Assembly (NCBI RefSeq): GCF_011039205.1
Contig: NZ_JAAKEL010000010.1
Coordinates: forward strand, 1-64,000
DNA length: 64,000 nt
Origin: Dysgonomonas sp. ZJ279
Lineage (GTDB): Bacteria; Bacteroidota; Bacteroidia; Bacteroidales; Dysgonomonadaceae
Direction: 5' to 3'
Under the pieces are notes generated by a model. It was not told the origin of the DNA and made no database searches. It was given only the letters and a program-made list of their open reading frames with translations. How positions within the stretch are numbered: the stretch's first letter is position 1; every line of letters starts with the position of its first letter. Below, one piece after another: positions 26,206-36,256 of the stretch. The translations under genes and the position numbers were made by a program.

Positions 26206-27309
26206 TTATTGTTTTTCGAATTTTATTGTCATTTTCTCAGTATTCACAGTTATTTTATATTTCCCTGCTTCGTCATCATTCACTTTCCATTTAAGATCAT
26301 CTCCTCCTTTATAAACCTGCAATCTAGTATCGTTGATCGATCCATCGGCAACCAGTGGCCTGAATGTATCATCATCCCAACTTCTCAAGGTCGGTAATTT
26401 TAATTCTCCGGCTTTTAAGTCACCTTCAAATATAAAAGTATTCGGATTAGCAGGATCCCATTGCATCTCAAGCGCTTTATCGATACTCCATTCGGCAGAT
26501 GTGGCATTGCCTATCATATAGAGAGTCGGATAAGGTACATAGTGGTAAATAATTTTCAATTCTTCTCTAAATAGAGCAATTGCATAAAGCCCTTCGCGCT
26601 CTATTGTAAACATGTTATCAAGATCGCTATCACTAAGTCTCTCTACCAATGCTTCGTCATCAGTTCCTTTGTTCAGAGATGGTAAGAGACTATTCGTTGA
26701 CATTATAAACTTGAACCCACCGGTTTTCAAATTTCCTCTCCAGTGGTAAAATACGCCATTCTCTGCTTCTGTCATCTTAGTAGCCTTACTTGGATCTAGA
26801 CCTGCTTGAGTCGCACTCCCTAACAAATATAAAGGTTTAGGAGCAATAATATAGCTCTTAACGTCTACTTCGACAACAGATATCTCTGGATAAATAAACT
26901 TCGGTCCTGTAACTTTTGCTACAACCCTTGCCTGAAGCATTACCTCATCGCCCGGATAATATCCCCATTTTTTTACTAATAAATCATTTAATTCTTTATT
27001 GGTATAAACTATAGCCCGCTCGCCATCGGCAGGGATTTCAATAGGGTCGGTTGATGTTTCGAAATCTGCACCATATATATCCAGTCTGAAAATATAGACA
27101 ATTGTATTTTCAGGCCCTCTATCTATGCCTTTGTTCCAAGAGAAAGTAACTGCTATTTCATCTGCTTTATCTTCATCCAAAACAATGGTATCATTCGATG
27201 ATTTCAAAACTAAAGCATCGACTGGACCATCATTATTGTCATCATCGCTACAAGCAATTGAAAATACAGCCAATAAAAAAATGAAAATTATTTTATAAAT
27301 TGCTCTCAT
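26206..27309 (-). CDS. SusE/SusF-like outer-membrane lipoprotein
   Basis: 367 residues. Signal peptide with Cys20 followed by SDDDNND, the acidic mature end typical of surface-exposed Bacteroidota lipoproteins. The N-terminal SusE-type Ig-like domain (about 30-150) contains VTFSWNKG. Two starch-binding-like beta domains follow, each opening with a YLLGSAT or YMIGNAT block (about 165 and 260). It lies 99 bases downstream of the susD-like gene on the same strand and completes the C-D-E set. It presumably binds glycan at the cell surface; the ligand is unknown. Confidence 0.85.
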   Translation of the reverse strand: MRAIYKIIFIFLLAVFSIACSDDDNNDGPVDALVLKSSNDTIVLDEDKADEIAVTFSWNKGIDRGPENTIVYIFRLDIYGADFETSTDPIEIPADGERAIVYTNKELNDLLVKKWGYYPGDEVMLQARVVAKVTGPKFIYPEISVVEVDVKSYIIAPKPLYLLGSATQAGLDPSKATKMTEAENGVFYHWRGNLKTGGFKFIMSTNSLLPSLNKGTDDEALVERLSDSDLDNMFTIEREGLYAIALFREELKIIYHYVPYPTLYMIGNATSAEWSIDKALEMQWDPANPNTFIFEGDLKAGELKLPTLRSWDDDTFRPLVADGSINDTRLQVYKGGDDLKWKVNDDEAGKYKITVNTEKMTIKFEKQ

Positions 27310-27408
27310 ATATATTATATTTCTGTGTAATTAATTTGAATGATTGGTATGGAAAATGACTATTAGACAAATCCGTTATGATATCATTCTTCAATTGTTT
27401 AGCCATAA

Positions 27409-29346
27409 TCAAAATCCGGGAAGTTGTCTTAGATTCGGATTTTTATCAATCTGATTCTGATGAATCGGAGCCCAGTAATTCTTCTTTGTAAAAACACGTT
27501 TCAAATATGGTTTTCTTGTAAAAAATGCTTTTGAATTACTTTTATCATCGCTCTTTTCTGTTCCTTCATAATTCATCCCATAGAATGTTCTGTTAAGCGT
27601 ACTCTCCCCAATCATCCATCTCCGCAAATCATCGTACCTGATAGAAAACTCACAGTTTAATTCTACACGGCGCTCGCGACGGATTGCTTCGCGCATATCA
27701 TCCTGATTAGCCGGTACAGGAATTTCACCCACTCCACCGCCATAAATAGGTATGCCGCCTCTTTCTCTGATTTTGTTCAGATATAACAAAATTTCAGCTC
27801 GATTTGCAGGATTCGATTCGTTCAACGCTTCAGCATAATTAAGATATGCTTCTCCCAAGCGATAAAGGATTCCGGGACGATAAGGTCTGATATTATTTCG
27901 AGGATCATGATTCGGGTGTACACGCTTTCTCACTAAATACCCGTTCTGAGGGGCATCGTGTGTAGGACCTCCGTCTACATCGTTCATGTAAAACTTAGTC
28001 TCACGATTATCTCTCCTGAACCAGCTTCCATTATATAAAACCGAAACATAGAAACGTGGTTCGCGATTACAATACATGTTATATGTTCCTTCGAGTGTAA
28101 CAGGATTTACTACATTCGCAATATCTCCCTTCGATTCTATCCACTTTGTTTTCCTCACATCGTTAGCTTCAGAAAAACCACTTTCACTATAGCCTGAAGC
28201 TGAATTTATAATTGGGCTTCCGTCCCCATTATAACCAGTTATAGGGCTTTGCCCATTTGCCATGAAGAAGGCATCCACTAATTCCTGAGAAACACCTAAA
28301 CCACCGTTGCCTCCTGTACCTCTAGGCTGTGCATGCTTATCGTAATCATAAGACTCATTATTATTTGAACCACCTTCACCTGTGCTAGGGCGACCAAATA
28401 AAATCTCTTTATTTCCCTCATCGTATCTTTTGAATGACATATTCTGATACGACAAAAAAGGATCGATCGAGCCATCATCATTATATTCATAGTATAACTG
28501 ATGACCATTAGCATGAGCAAAATCAATAAGTTCTTTACATGCTGTAGTTGCCTTTACCCATTTTTGATCATCTCTGGTCGTATTAAATATTTCAACTCCT
28601 TTATTATTCTCATATCCTTTATAATAAGGATTTCCATTAACCAACGGACTTGCAGCAAAAAGAAGCATGCGAGCTCTTACCGCCATACACATAACTGATG
28701 TAACCCGTCCATATTTACGAGAATCGGTGTAATAAGGAGGTAGTATTTTAGCAACCTCTTGCAATTCGTTATCGATCCAGGCAATTACTTCATCGAACGG
28801 AGTTTGCCCTATCATCAACTCTTCCGATGATGAATCGAAGTCAGACAGCCATGTTTGCAACGGAATAGCTCCGTAATTAGTAACCATTATATAATAGTAA
28901 TATGCTATCAAAAAACGGCATTCGGCTTTCATATAAGTAACCTCCTGCTCTGTTACCAATTGTTGCGGATTAGCCTTTACATTGTTAATAAAGATATAAG
29001 CTGCTCTTATCTTAGGAGGAAAATCACCCCAATAGCCAGCCCCCCAGCTACTCGATGAACTCCAGTTTCCTTGTGCTTTTGAGATACAATCCCAGCCGTA
29101 TGTTTCCCACCCTTTAGATGGAGAATAATCATCCGCCAGAGCATCGACATGTTTCACCTTTTCCAGATAAGGATTCGGTATTTTTGAATATACACCGGCC
29201 AACCAGTCTTCAGTCCTCGTCTTGTCCCTAAAAACCATTTCAAGGGTTAGTTCATCATCGGGCGACTTGTCGAGGTAATCGGAACAAGCACCCGTGAAAA
29301 CAGGGAGTATTACAATCAATAAATACGTTAATATATTATATTTCAT
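27409..29346 (-). CDS. SusD/RagB-family glycan-binding lipoprotein
   Basis: 645 residues. Lipobox ending FTGAC (Cys21), then the family opening SDYLDKSPDDELTLEMVF. Large tetratricopeptide-like helical repeats and a C-terminal RagB region contain LRLGEAYLNYAEALNE-like residues (YRLGEAYLNYAEALNES) and REILYLN...RRERRVELNCEFSIRYDDLRRW. It starts 20 bases after the susC-like gene. It forms the lid of the SusCD nutrient importer in the outer membrane. The length is slightly above the average for the family. Confidence 0.95.
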   Translation of the reverse strand: MKYNILTYLLIVILPVFTGACSDYLDKSPDDELTLEMVFRDKTRTEDWLAGVYSKIPNPYLEKVKHVDALADDYSPSKGWETYGWDCISKAQGNWSSSSSWGAGYWGDFPPKIRAAYIFINNVKANPQQLVTEQEVTYMKAECRFLIAYYYYIMVTNYGAIPLQTWLSDFDSSSEELMIGQTPFDEVIAWIDNELQEVAKILPPYYTDSRKYGRVTSVMCMAVRARMLLFAASPLVNGNPYYKGYENNKGVEIFNTTRDDQKWVKATTACKELIDFAHANGHQLYYEYNDDGSIDPFLSYQNMSFKRYDEGNKEILFGRPSTGEGGSNNNESYDYDKHAQPRGTGGNGGLGVSQELVDAFFMANGQSPITGYNGDGSPIINSASGYSESGFSEANDVRKTKWIESKGDIANVVNPVTLEGTYNMYCNREPRFYVSVLYNGSWFRRDNRETKFYMNDVDGGPTHDAPQNGYLVRKRVHPNHDPRNNIRPYRPGILYRLGEAYLNYAEALNESNPANRAEILLYLNKIRERGGIPIYGGGVGEIPVPANQDDMREAIRRERRVELNCEFSIRYDDLRRWMIGESTLNRTFYGMNYEGTEKSDDKSNSKAFFTRKPYLKRVFTKKNYWAPIHQNQIDKNPNLRQLPGF

Positions 29347-29366
29347 AGTTTCAACATCTTATTTTA

Positions 29367-32300
29367 TTAAAAACTCACTTGCAATCCTATTGAATATGAT
29401 CGCATTATAGAATATCTCAAACCATTATCATCAGGTGTATTTAATTCGGGATCCCACAGTTTAAAATCAGAAAGACAAAATAGATTTGTTCCTCGTGCAA
29501 ATATTCTGGCATTTTGCATCGCTGCTTTACGTAGCATTTTTCTGGGGAAAGAGTATCCAACCTCTAAGTTCTTGAGTCTCATCATACTCATATCTCTCAG
29601 CCACCACGAAGACTCTTGAGAATTATTGGCATTACTTCCTATCGATAATCTTGGATAGAATGCGTCCTGACTCGGATTTTCAGGTGTCCAACGATCATAA
29701 GCATTAGAATATATGTTTCCTGTTGCCCCTTGCGTAGAACCCGGTAAAAAGAAAGCACCACGACCAATTGTCCGGTAAGTTTTTCCGCTGCCTTGAAATA
29801 AGAATCCAAAGTCGAGATTCTTATAATTCATATTTAATCCAAATCCATATATCAACTGAGGATCAACAGTTCCTCCTATCGGAGATCTGTCTTTCGAATC
29901 TACTACTCCGTCACCATTTACATCCCGATATTTTATATCTCCCGGACGCACCGGGCCAAAAGTATGAACAGGAATACCTTCTGCTAATTGGCCTTCCGCT
30001 ACATCAGCGAAATCTTGTTCAGTAAAAAGCCCTTCAGCTATCAGACCGAATATTTGTCCTACGGGCAATCCTGTAGAAGATCGGTTTGTACCAATTACTC
30101 CCATATCTTCGTCTTGTTCTATAATCTTATTTTTAGCATAAGTCAGCGTACCTCTCACCGAAATAAACCAATCTTTGTTAATTCGTTTATTTACATCCAG
30201 TGTCAAATCAATACCTTTGTTATCTACTTTTCCAAAGTTAGCCCAAGGCAATTTTGCAAAACCTGCTGAGTTAGGGAAGTTCTTGCGTTGCATAAAAATA
30301 TCACGACGTTTTTCATCAAAATAGTCAACTTGCAATTCGAGCATATTCCATAAACCAAGCTCCAGCCCCAGATTGGTTTTTGTCACAGTTTCCCATGTTA
30401 ATCCGGGTACTCCTATATCTCCTTCCCATTTACCATTCCGGTGGAAATCTGCAAAATTTCCCCAATAATAACCATCATTTCCACCTCCATCACTGATGGT
30501 TGTTATATATGCAAAACGTCGCCCGTCAAGTTGATCATTTCCGACTAATCCATGCGATATTCTGAACTTTATTTTGGAAAATGTTTTATTTAACGGACGC
30601 ATAAAAGGTTCTTCCGACATAATCCAACCCGCAGCTATTGAAGGAAAAAAACCGTAGCGTTGTCCTTTAGCAAAATTCTCAGATCCGTTATAACCAAAGT
30701 TAAACTCTGCAATATATCTTCCACTTAGCGTATAAGAAAGACGGCCTGCAAACCCTTGATTTCTATAAGGCAATTTGTCGCCATTATCATAATCTCTTTG
30801 ATTATAAAGAAGGAGTGCATCCACTGCATGTTTAGAAGCAAAGGTGCGGTTATAAGTAATATTACCTTCCAGATATGTACTATTATCGCCCCAATGTTTT
30901 ATTTGTTCCTGACCTAGAAATTCTTGCCCGTAAGAAGTGATAATTGTCTGTAATGCTCCTGTCTCGGGATCTCGACCCGTTGCAACAGCATAATAATCAG
31001 GATCTTTAGATCGTTTAACTCCATTGCGTGAAAAGTTGTCGAATGCAAAAGTAACTTTTGCCCTCAGTCCGGGCAAGATATCTTTCAAATCCTGATCAAC
31101 AGATATTAGCGTCTCCAGTTTACTTTGAGAGTCGCGTTCATAACCTCTCTGCGTTGCAATAGCCCAAGGATTTGTCTGCTCAGGAACTTTTGGTATCTGA
31201 CCCGACGAATAGCGGGTTGGGTGCACAAAGGGTGGAGTACGGAAAGCATCTTTGAACAAGTCGTCAATGCTACTTGGTGGAGAAACCCTTTTTTGTAAAT
31301 AACCACCCATATTAACTCTCAAGAGAGTCGTAGATGTCACATCAAGATCTACATTTGAGCGCACATTATACCTATCCAGTCTTAGCGATGAATTCCATTC
31401 CTGCTCTTCATCTCTTTTTAGCATACCATTTTCGTGATAATAGGCAGTAACAAATGCATAGCGAAGGCGTTCAGTACCACCCGATATATCGACAGATGCA
31501 CGTGTATTAGATCCACGGTCGTTCGATATAGCTTTGAGCCAATTCACATCCGGATAAAGATCCGGGTCTACACCAAGTCTGGTATTCTCAATCCTTCGTG
31601 GATCGAACATGACATTACCACCATTCTGCGTACTAATATCGTTTAATAGTTGCATATAATCGGCTGCACCTAAAAACTCCGGCACCTGCACAGGTTCTGT
31701 AATTCCGTGTTCGACATTTACTCTCACATTTGTTCGCCCTGCTTTCCCACGTTTTGTAGTAATTAGAATTACTCCGTTGGCTCCACGCACACCATAAACA
31801 GCTGTGGCGGAAGCATCTTTCAATACCGAGAAACTTTCTATTTCTTCTACATCAATATTGTCTAACGAACGCTCTACACCGTCAATTAATACCAATGGTT
31901 TACGGGCATTTCCTCCAACAAAGGTACTTATACCACGTATCCAATAATCGGAATGATCGTTACCGGGCTCACCCGAGCGTTGGGCTCCAATAATCCCACC
32001 GACGTTTCCAGCTAAGTTGTTACTTAATGAACGAGTAGTTCCCGTTTGTAGTTTAGATGGTTCCATAGTCGATATAGCACCTACTACCGATGCTTTTTTC
32101 TGGGAACCATAACCTACTACAACCACTTCTTCGAGCTGACCAATGTCTTCTTCGAGAACAATATTAATAATCTTTCGATTACCGACCTCTTCGTCTCTTT
32201 GTATAAAACCTATATATTTATATTGGAGAACAGCAAATCTATCAGGAACCAAAATTGAATAATTACCATCAATATCTGTTATAGTACCTACTTTAGGATC

Positions 32301-32774
32301 ACTTTTCAACACGATAGATACCCCGATAAGTGGTTCTCCTTTTTTGTCTGTAACATTTCCTCTGATAGAAAGGCGATCCTTCTGTTGTTCTATGTTATTA
32401 ACACTAACCGAGGCTCTTCTCGATACGAATATCTGCTTGTCAGATATACGGTATGTGTTGTCTGTATCTTTGAAAACTTCGTCCAGAACCTTATTTACAG
32501 GTTCATTATGGATAGAAACAGAGACTTTTTTGTTTCCATCTAAAATTTCATCATAGTAAAAGAATACATATTCGCTATTCTTTTCTATTTCGCTAAAGAT
32601 TTCTTTTATTGGTTTATTTTTTATTTCTAGTGTAAGAAGAGCATTTTGAGCATAACTGTTACTGGCATAACATGCACTAATACTGATAAAAAAGGTAAAA
32701 AATATTACCCTCAAAATTTTAAATAGTCTCCTAGTATTAGCACATTTTATGCTAAATCTATTGATATTTATCAT
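29367..32774 (-). CDS. SusC/RagA-family TonB-dependent receptor with STN domain
   Basis: 1135 residues. Long signal peptide ending SNSYAQ; an N-terminal STN (secretin/TonB short) domain (about 45-115; LTLEIKNKPIKEIFSEIEKN), which in this family contacts a FecR anti-sigma factor. A carboxypeptidase-regulatory-like domain follows (about 137-210; RGNVTDKKGEPLIGVSI), then a TonB plug opening with EEVVVVGYGSQKK. The 22-stranded barrel ends GLQVSF. The STN domain together with the upstream sigma/anti-sigma genes indicates transenvelope signalling: substrate at the receptor releases the ECF sigma factor to induce this operon. The substrate is not predictable, as no glycoside hydrolase is in the operon. 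Confidence 0.95.
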   Translation of the reverse strand: MININRFSIKCANTRRLFKILRVIFFTFFISISACYASNSYAQNALLTLEIKNKPIKEIFSEIEKNSEYVFFYYDEILDGNKKVSVSIHNEPVNKVLDEVFKDTDNTYRISDKQIFVSRRASVSVNNIEQQKDRLSIRGNVTDKKGEPLIGVSIVLKSDPKVGTITDIDGNYSILVPDRFAVLQYKYIGFIQRDEEVGNRKIINIVLEEDIGQLEEVVVVGYGSQKKASVVGAISTMEPSKLQTGTTRSLSNNLAGNVGGIIGAQRSGEPGNDHSDYWIRGISTFVGGNARKPLVLIDGVERSLDNIDVEEIESFSVLKDASATAVYGVRGANGVILITTKRGKAGRTNVRVNVEHGITEPVQVPEFLGAADYMQLLNDISTQNGGNVMFDPRRIENTRLGVDPDLYPDVNWLKAISNDRGSNTRASVDISGGTERLRYAFVTAYYHENGMLKRDEEQEWNSSLRLDRYNVRSNVDLDVTSTTLLRVNMGGYLQKRVSPPSSIDDLFKDAFRTPPFVHPTRYSSGQIPKVPEQTNPWAIATQRGYERDSQSKLETLISVDQDLKDILPGLRAKVTFAFDNFSRNGVKRSKDPDYYAVATGRDPETGALQTIITSYGQEFLGQEQIKHWGDNSTYLEGNITYNRTFASKHAVDALLLYNQRDYDNGDKLPYRNQGFAGRLSYTLSGRYIAEFNFGYNGSENFAKGQRYGFFPSIAAGWIMSEEPFMRPLNKTFSKIKFRISHGLVGNDQLDGRRFAYITTISDGGGNDGYYWGNFADFHRNGKWEGDIGVPGLTWETVTKTNLGLELGLWNMLELQVDYFDEKRRDIFMQRKNFPNSAGFAKLPWANFGKVDNKGIDLTLDVNKRINKDWFISVRGTLTYAKNKIIEQDEDMGVIGTNRSSTGLPVGQIFGLIAEGLFTEQDFADVAEGQLAEGIPVHTFGPVRPGDIKYRDVNGDGVVDSKDRSPIGGTVDPQLIYGFGLNMNYKNLDFGFLFQGSGKTYRTIGRGAFFLPGSTQGATGNIYSNAYDRWTPENPSQDAFYPRLSIGSNANNSQESSWWLRDMSMMRLKNLEVGYSFPRKMLRKAAMQNARIFARGTNLFCLSDFKLWDPELNTPDDNGLRYSIMRSYSIGLQVSF

Positions 32775-32827
32775 ACATTTGTAATGATTTAAAGGTTAGA
32801 CATATACATTTTTAACTTCTGAATCTT

Positions 32828-32859
32828 GATCGGGTGGTGTTTGGCGATGTCGCCCGATC
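32828..32859 (-). other. Hairpin between anti-sigma and SusC genes
   Basis: GATCGGGTG (32828-32836) pairs with CGCCCGATC (32851-32859), with an alternative inner stem GGCGA/TCGCC. In the direction of transcription it lacks a T-run, so it is more likely a processing, stability or attenuation element than a terminator. It lies in the 140-base gap just before the susC-like start. Confidence 0.5.
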
Positions 32860-32914
32860 TTTTCAGCACTTAAATTTCACGTGTTCTTCATAGGCAGTGT
32901 ATTTATTTTAGGTT

Positions 32915-34117
32915 TTACATAGAGGTTTTTATTAGATTATAACTTTCATTATTATACTCTACTTTTATTGGTAAGGTAAAGGCCAGCCCGTTTAAGACAT
33001 CGGCCAAATTATCTTTCATATCTAATTTTCCCGAACATTTTAGATTTGCAATTTCACTCTCATAGTTAATTTCCACACCATAATATCTCGAAAGACGTGC
33101 TATAATTACTTCTAGTTTTTCACCATCAAAATAATAAAGACCCTTTATCCAAGAAGTATGCCTCTGAACATCTACGGTTTCCACATGTTCTTTTCCATTA
33201 CTATACTCATACATTTGTGTCGGGGATAGAAATGTATCTTTAGCATTATTTCTAGCTAATATTTTGACTGACCCACTTGCTAGTACAACTTGCTTATTTT
33301 TGTCTGATTCGTAAGCCATAACATTAAATTTAGTTCCTAGAACCTGTACATCAATATTGCTTGTTCTCACTATAAACGGACGTTTAGAATCCGGATGAAC
33401 CTCTATGAATATTTCTCCATCTACATAAATCTCTCTCTTTTCTCCTGCAAACTCAATCGGATAAACAACTCGTGTACCCGAGTTTACATACATTTTTGTT
33501 CCGTCGGCCAATGTTAGCTTTGATCTTCTACCTCTAGGGACTAAAAGCTGATTAAATGCAGCTGATTCATTTTTAGAAATTCCTTTTTCTGAAACTTTTA
33601 TTTCAGTGGAGTCGTAAGCTATATCAGATTCTTCGGTTAGCTGAATTGTCTTTTCCTTAGATAATATTAGTTGGATTTCCGTTTGAATATTTTCCACACG
33701 ATTTTCCGCTGCATAATTCAGTATATCGCTTGATTCAGTATAAGATTTATCGGTTATATATGGCAAGCTAAATACAACTATAGCAATACATGCAGCTATG
33801 CCGACAACGAAGGCAAGTTGTCTTCGTTTGTTTCTTTTCTTATTAATCATTTGGTTAGAAGTAACTATCCTATCCCATAGTTCGAGTTCCTCGGTATCCG
33901 ACATGGAATCTTCTAACTCCATTGAGCAAAGAAATTCTTTAGCTAAATTATACTCCACTACATTTACTTGACAAGTTTCTTCAAGTTTACACCAAAACTC
34001 TAAAGACTCTTCTGTCGGATTTTTTATAGAGGATATAAAAAAATCATCCTGTAAAAAATCATCGAATGTATATTGGGTATAATCTCTATTTAAATGTTCT
34101 TCTGGCATATTTTGCAT
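32915..34117 (-). CDS. FecR-family anti-sigma factor
   Basis: 400 residues. The cytoplasmic N-terminal part (1-95) is acidic, with one TM helix at about 101-120 (LAFVVGIAACIAIVVFSL). A periplasmic FecR domain (about 195-280) starts with PRGRRSKLTLADGTKMYVNSGT and contains GEIFIEVHPDSKRPFIV. A C-terminal DUF4974/STN-like domain (about 325-400) carries FDGEKLEVIIARLSRYYGVEI. It follows the ECF sigma gene by 33 bases and precedes the STN-bearing receptor. It holds the sigma factor until the receptor signals. Confidence 0.93.
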   Translation of the reverse strand: MQNMPEEHLNRDYTQYTFDDFLQDDFFISSIKNPTEESLEFWCKLEETCQVNVVEYNLAKEFLCSMELEDSMSDTEELELWDRIVTSNQMINKKRNKRRQLAFVVGIAACIAIVVFSLPYITDKSYTESSDILNYAAENRVENIQTEIQLILSKEKTIQLTEESDIAYDSTEIKVSEKGISKNESAAFNQLLVPRGRRSKLTLADGTKMYVNSGTRVVYPIEFAGEKREIYVDGEIFIEVHPDSKRPFIVRTSNIDVQVLGTKFNVMAYESDKNKQVVLASGSVKILARNNAKDTFLSPTQMYEYSNGKEHVETVDVQRHTSWIKGLYYFDGEKLEVIIARLSRYYGVEINYESEIANLKCSGKLDMKDNLADVLNGLAFTLPIKVEYNNESYNLIKTSM

Positions 34118-34150
34118 ATCGTTCTATATATAAGGAAACAATCATTATTG

Positions 34151-34741
34151 CTATTTATACTCACTTTTTTCAACAATTATCAAAGAATCTTTTATTTTTT
34201 TTAAAGATCTCTGAAGAAGATTTTGTACCGATTGATAATTCATATCCATTAGGATGCATATTTCATCTATACTCATTGACTCTATAAAACGGTAATGAAC
34301 AGCCTCTTTCTGACGGGAAGTCAAAGTAGAAAGCAGATGAGTTACTTTATATTTAAGGTGGTTTTCAGTTTCTTTATTTATCAATTGTTCTTCGATAGTA
34401 TCTTCAGTTTCTATAAGAAAATCTTCAGTTTCCAGATCATCAATAGAATCAGTATATTTTTTTTGCAGTTTAAAAGCATTCAAGAGGCTATTTTTCAATG
34501 CCACAAACAAGTACAGTTTAATATTATTTGTAGAACTTAGATTGTTTCTATTGTGGTATATTCTCACAAATACATCATGAATACAATCTTTTATCAATTC
34601 TCTGTCGGCAGTAAATTGTAAGCCCTGAATAAATAATTTTTTAGAGTATTTTTTATAAATATAGCTGTATGCATCATCATCTCCCTTAAGGAAACTATCC
34701 CACAATGAAGAATCATTCTCAAAAGTATTTTTTGTTAACAT
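34151..34741 (-). CDS. ECF RNA polymerase sigma factor
   Basis: 196 residues. Sigma-70 region 2 (about 15-85; GDDDAYSYIYKKYSKKLFIQGLQF, then IKDCIHDVFVRIY) and region 4 with a helix-turn-helix (about 130-185; LTSRQKEAVHYRFIESMSIDEICILMDMNYQSVQNLL). This matches the Bacteroides ECF family that pairs with FecR proteins. It is the first gene of the sigma/anti-sigma/SusCDE unit. It probably directs transcription of the downstream receptor operon. Confidence 0.93.
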   Translation of the reverse strand: MLTKNTFENDSSLWDSFLKGDDDAYSYIYKKYSKKLFIQGLQFTADRELIKDCIHDVFVRIYHNRNNLSSTNNIKLYLFVALKNSLLNAFKLQKKYTDSIDDLETEDFLIETEDTIEEQLINKETENHLKYKVTHLLSTLTSRQKEAVHYRFIESMSIDEICILMDMNYQSVQNLLQRSLKKIKDSLIIVEKSEYK

Positions 34742-35021
34742 TTGTCCACAATGTGTTTTTAAGCATTAAATAAAAGGTTATTACATATTCTAGATAAATA
34801 GTACTTATTCAATACATTATCAATATTTTACACAGGTTGAATAAGACGGGTGCAAATTACATAAATATAATGGAATTTTATATAGGATAAAATAGAAAAG
34901 AATTACAAACCAAATGATGAAGGCTGTTGCTATCAATATCTATTCAATTTAACATTTAATCCGCTTTTTAGGGAACAATAACATAACTTTTTCGTTTAAG
35001 ATATAAATACATTAACATCAA

Positions 35022-36032
35022 ATGAGAAATAAAATAATCCCTGTTCTTCTATTTATTAGCATATTCTTTTTTAGTCACTGTTCTCAGAATAAAGAAAAAG
35101 ACCCTGTAAGTAATAGTACTACTACAGACTCGTTGGCAGCGGAAGACTCAAAGCCAATCTCTATTAACCCGGAAGACATAAAAATAGAAAAAGCTTTTCT
35201 GTATGATCAGTATACACTAGAAGACAGTTATCCTTATAAAGATACAACACGTATGTTTCAATGGGATAAGATACGCAAACGTTTGGCTTTACTTGATTCT
35301 ATACAACAAACTCCAGCTACATGGGCTATTCTGGAAAATTACAAGAATAAAAACGGCGAAGCACCTCTTGTGAAAACTTATAAACGAGACGAATATAAAC
35401 GTATATCCGATACACTGGGGGTAGAACGATATCAAGGTATACCACTATACTTGCCAAATGACTCAATTACTCCACTCCGCTATGGCAGGGATGGGGCGCT
35501 TGTAAAGATTATTAAAGACAGTTCTAATTTCACCAAAATAGCAACTGTAGATTTTACAGGAGAATGGCTTGTGCCACAAAAATATATTAAGGTTATCAGA
35601 GATACAGTCACATTCAAAAAAGCTATTATTGTCGATCGCACTAATCAAAATATTATGACCCTTGACAAAGAAGATTCAAAATGGGTCGTAAGAAGTATGA
35701 ACCCTGCAACCACAGGGCTGCATAATCCTCCTTATGCCCAAGAGACACCTCTTGGTATGTTTGTCGTACAAGAAAAGAAGGTAAAGATGGTTTATCTGGC
35801 AGATGGATCGAAGGAAACAGGAGGGTATGCACCCTATGCCAGTCGCTTTACCAATGGTGGCTACCTGCATGGTGTTCCCGTAAATGTGCCACATACCAAA
35901 CAGATAGAATTTAGTTCGTCGCTGGGAACAACTCCCCGTTCGCACATGTGTGTTCGAAATGCCACATCTCATGCCAAGTTTATGTACGATTGGGTGGAGT
36001 TAGAATCAACAATAGTATTCGTAATTGACTAA
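35022..36032 (+). CDS. L,D-transpeptidase (YkuD-domain) lipoprotein
   Basis: 336 residues. The signal peptide ends FFFSHC (lipidation Cys20), followed by a linker rich in S/T/D and an N-terminal helical part. The C-terminal YkuD catalytic domain (about 195-335) carries GGYLHGVPVNVP and the active-site motif SHMCVRN with His308 and Cys310. Glycine of the usual SHGC is replaced by Met, while Cys and Arg are retained. It forms 3-3 peptidoglycan cross-links or attaches proteins or glycans to peptidoglycan in the periplasm. Monocistronic by appearance. Confidence 0.87.
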   Translation: MRNKIIPVLLFISIFFFSHCSQNKEKDPVSNSTTTDSLAAEDSKPISINPEDIKIEKAFLYDQYTLEDSYPYKDTTRMFQWDKIRKRLALLDSIQQTPATWAILENYKNKNGEAPLVKTYKRDEYKRISDTLGVERYQGIPLYLPNDSITPLRYGRDGALVKIIKDSSNFTKIATVDFTGEWLVPQKYIKVIRDTVTFKKAIIVDRTNQNIMTLDKEDSKWVVRSMNPATTGLHNPPYAQETPLGMFVVQEKKVKMVYLADGSKETGGYAPYASRFTNGGYLHGVPVNVPHTKQIEFSSSLGTTPRSHMCVRNATSHAKFMYDWVELESTIVFVID

Positions 36033-36256
36033 ACAAAACAAAATCCTAATATTTTAAAATAGAAAAAGCTTTTCCATAAAAATTGTTAGATAATACTGTA
36101 TATTTCTTAAAAACAGGAACTATATACAACTCCGGTGCGTTTTATAACTAAGCGACTATATTTAGTACATTCTATTGTATTTTAAATTGTAGTCTTTGCG
36201 GGAAATGCCAACCAACCACATTAAACAAGATTGTTGGCTCAATTAAATTTAGATTT

